Below are positions 61,516 through 64,000 of a stretch of DNA of 64,000 nt, in pieces; the stretch's first letter is position 1; each line of letters opens with the position of its first letter. The notes under the pieces are model-generated. The model saw only the letters and a program-made list of their open reading frames with translations, had not been told where the DNA came from and did no database searches. Made by a program: the position numbers and the translations under genes. This DNA comes from Thermoflexus hugenholtzii JAD2 (GTDB lineage: Bacteria > Chloroflexota > Anaerolineae > Thermoflexales > Thermoflexaceae), in the NCBI RefSeq assembly GCF_900187885.1, contig NZ_FYEK01000066.1, positions 1 through 64,000 on the forward strand, in the 5' to 3' direction.

Positions 61516-62711
61516 ATGGACATACGAGCGATCGAAGAACGCTACACCAGCGGGGTTTACCCCAAGCGAGAGCTCGTCCTGGTCCGCGGCGAGGGCGTTT
61601 ACGTGTGGGATGAAGCGGGACTGCGCTACCTCGACGCCACCGGCGGTCAGGGCGCCGCCCTCCTGGGCCACAACCCGCCGGCGGTCCGCATGGCCCTCCA
61701 GGAACAGATGAACCGCCTGATGGTCTGCCCGGAGATCTTCTACAACGATCAGCGGGCCGCCCTCCTCCGGGCCCTTCAAGAGGTGCTCCCCGGGAACCGG
61801 GAGTGGCGCATCTTCCTCTGCAACTCCGGCGCCGAGGCGGTGGAGGCCGCCCTCAAGTTCGCCCGCCTCCGCACCGGGCGGTCGGAGATCATCGCCGCCC
61901 GCCGGGCCTTCCACGGCCGCACCATGGGCGCCCTCTCGGCCACCTGGAACCCGGCCTATCGCCAGCCCTTCGAGCCGCTGGTGCCCGGCTTCCGCCACAT
62001 CCCCTTCAACGATATCGCCGCCCTGGAGGCCGCCATCGGCCCCCAGACCGCTGCGGTGATCCTGGAGCCGGTTCAGGGGGAGGGAGGTGTGTGGCCGGCC
62101 GACCCCGCCTTCCTGCAGGCGGCGCGGGCGCTGTGTGACCGCTTCGGGGCCCTGCTGATCTTCGATGAGGTGCAGACCGGGTGCGGGCGGACGGGGCGCT
62201 GGTTCGCGGCGGAGCACTCCGGGGTGGTCCCCGATCTGCTCGCCCTCGGCAAAGGGTTGGCCGGGGGGTTCCCCATCGGCGCCCTCGCCTTCCCCGCGGA
62301 GTGGGGCCCGATGCCCGTGGGCGCCCATGGCTCCACCTTCGGCGGGAACCCGATGGCCTGCGCCGCGGCCCGGGCGACCCTGGAGACGATCCGCCGGGAG
62401 CGCCTGGTGGAGCGGGCGGAGCGGCTCGGCGCGGATTTCCGGGAGCGCCTCCGTCAGCTCCGATCCCCTCTGATCCGGGAGGTCCGCGGCCTGGGCCTGA
62501 TGGTGGGCGTGTCCCTGCGGGTCCGCGCCACGCCGGTCCTGCGCCGGCTGATGGCGCGGGGCGTGCTGGCGCTCCCCGGCGGGCCGGACGCCATCCGTTT
62601 CCTGCCGCCCCTGATTGTGGAAGCGCACCATTTGGCGGAGATCGCCGCAGCCCTCGAGGAAGCCCTGGTGGAAACATCCCTTCCCGTTCCCTCGACTTTG
62701 GAGGAAAGCCC

Positions 62712-62715
<4 letters not shown>
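61516..62715 (+). CDS. lysJ: LysW-lysine/aminoadipate semialdehyde aminotransferase LysJ
   Basis: Class III PLP aminotransferase that turns LysW-aminoadipate semialdehyde into LysW-lysine. 399 residues. Motifs: [80 protein letters not shown] and the PLP-Lys site [18 protein letters not shown] (Lys about 251). GGGAGGAAGAGGACA precedes the ATG. Its stop overlaps the lysK start (ATGA). An acetylornithine aminotransferase role for arginine is the alternative. Confidence 0.93.

Positions 62716-64000
<1,285 letters not shown>

Overview
The window is about 68-70% GC, densely coded, uses GTG and TTG starts freely, and carries strong AGGAGG-type ribosome binding sites. It holds no rRNA, tRNA, CRISPR array or insertion sequence that I can see. 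The mix of a LysW-carrier lysine pathway, a B-family (ba3-like) heme-copper enzyme, class II PurE, a galactokinase/MFS pair, urocanate-type histidine breakdown and short palindromic intergenic repeats of the GTAGGGGCGA type suggests a thermophilic Chloroflexota bacterium, possibly Thermoflexus-like. This placement is inference; Thermus/Deinococcus shares some of the traits.

Layout. 1-3.2 kb: tail of an unknown gene, then hutU-hutI (histidine degradation) on the minus strand. 3.3-9.5 kb: a secreted Gly/Trp-rich protein, an HtrA lipoprotein protease, two small membrane proteins, an MFS exporter overlapping galK, and an alpha/beta hydrolase. 9.6-14.7 kb: tilS, a Crp/Fnr regulator, and hisG-hisC-hisB. 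14.8-17.3 kb: a three-gene B-family heme-copper oxidase/NO-reductase-like cluster whose catalytic subunit lacks the usual cross-linked tyrosine. 17.5-21 kb: a membrane protein, a LysE-type exporter and glnA. 21.1-31.1 kb: a complete-looking pur operon (purL-purC-purE-purF-purD-purM-purN) behind a near-consensus promoter. 31.2-36.6 kb: an antiporter-ammonium transporter-hypothetical-flotillin operon in which the first two genes each carry a one-base frameshift. 36.6-39.8 kb: a PucR-type regulator followed by a second glutamine synthetase-like gene, with a 30-codon ORF in the leader.

39.8-45.6 kb: a lipoprotein, an AcoR-like regulator with a broken GAFTGA motif, a DUF2142/GT39-like membrane protein, a YkvA-like protein and a CBS pair protein. 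45.7-50.8 kb: a MoaD-MoaE fusion, moaC, an iron alcohol dehydrogenase, an SCP2-domain protein and an EF-G-like GTPase. 51-58 kb: an HD protein, a response regulator with a degenerate cyclase domain, mutL, selB and a coiled-coil protein. 58.1-64 kb: the lysine operon lysW-lysX-lysY-lysZ-lysJ-lysK-homocitrate synthase (cut by the window end), preceded by a leader peptide with tandem Lys codons and an attenuator.

The most noteworthy points are: (1) glnA and the antiporter-amt operon share a promoter architecture, a 20-bp partly palindromic site about 68 bp upstream of a TACAAT -10 box, pointing to one nitrogen activator; (2) the lysine leader has an 11-nt long-range complement that looks like an attenuation switch; (3) the ba3-like subunit I has Gln where oxidases have the active-site Tyr; (4) a dispersed palindromic repeat family occurs at 43 kb and in the lysine operon.
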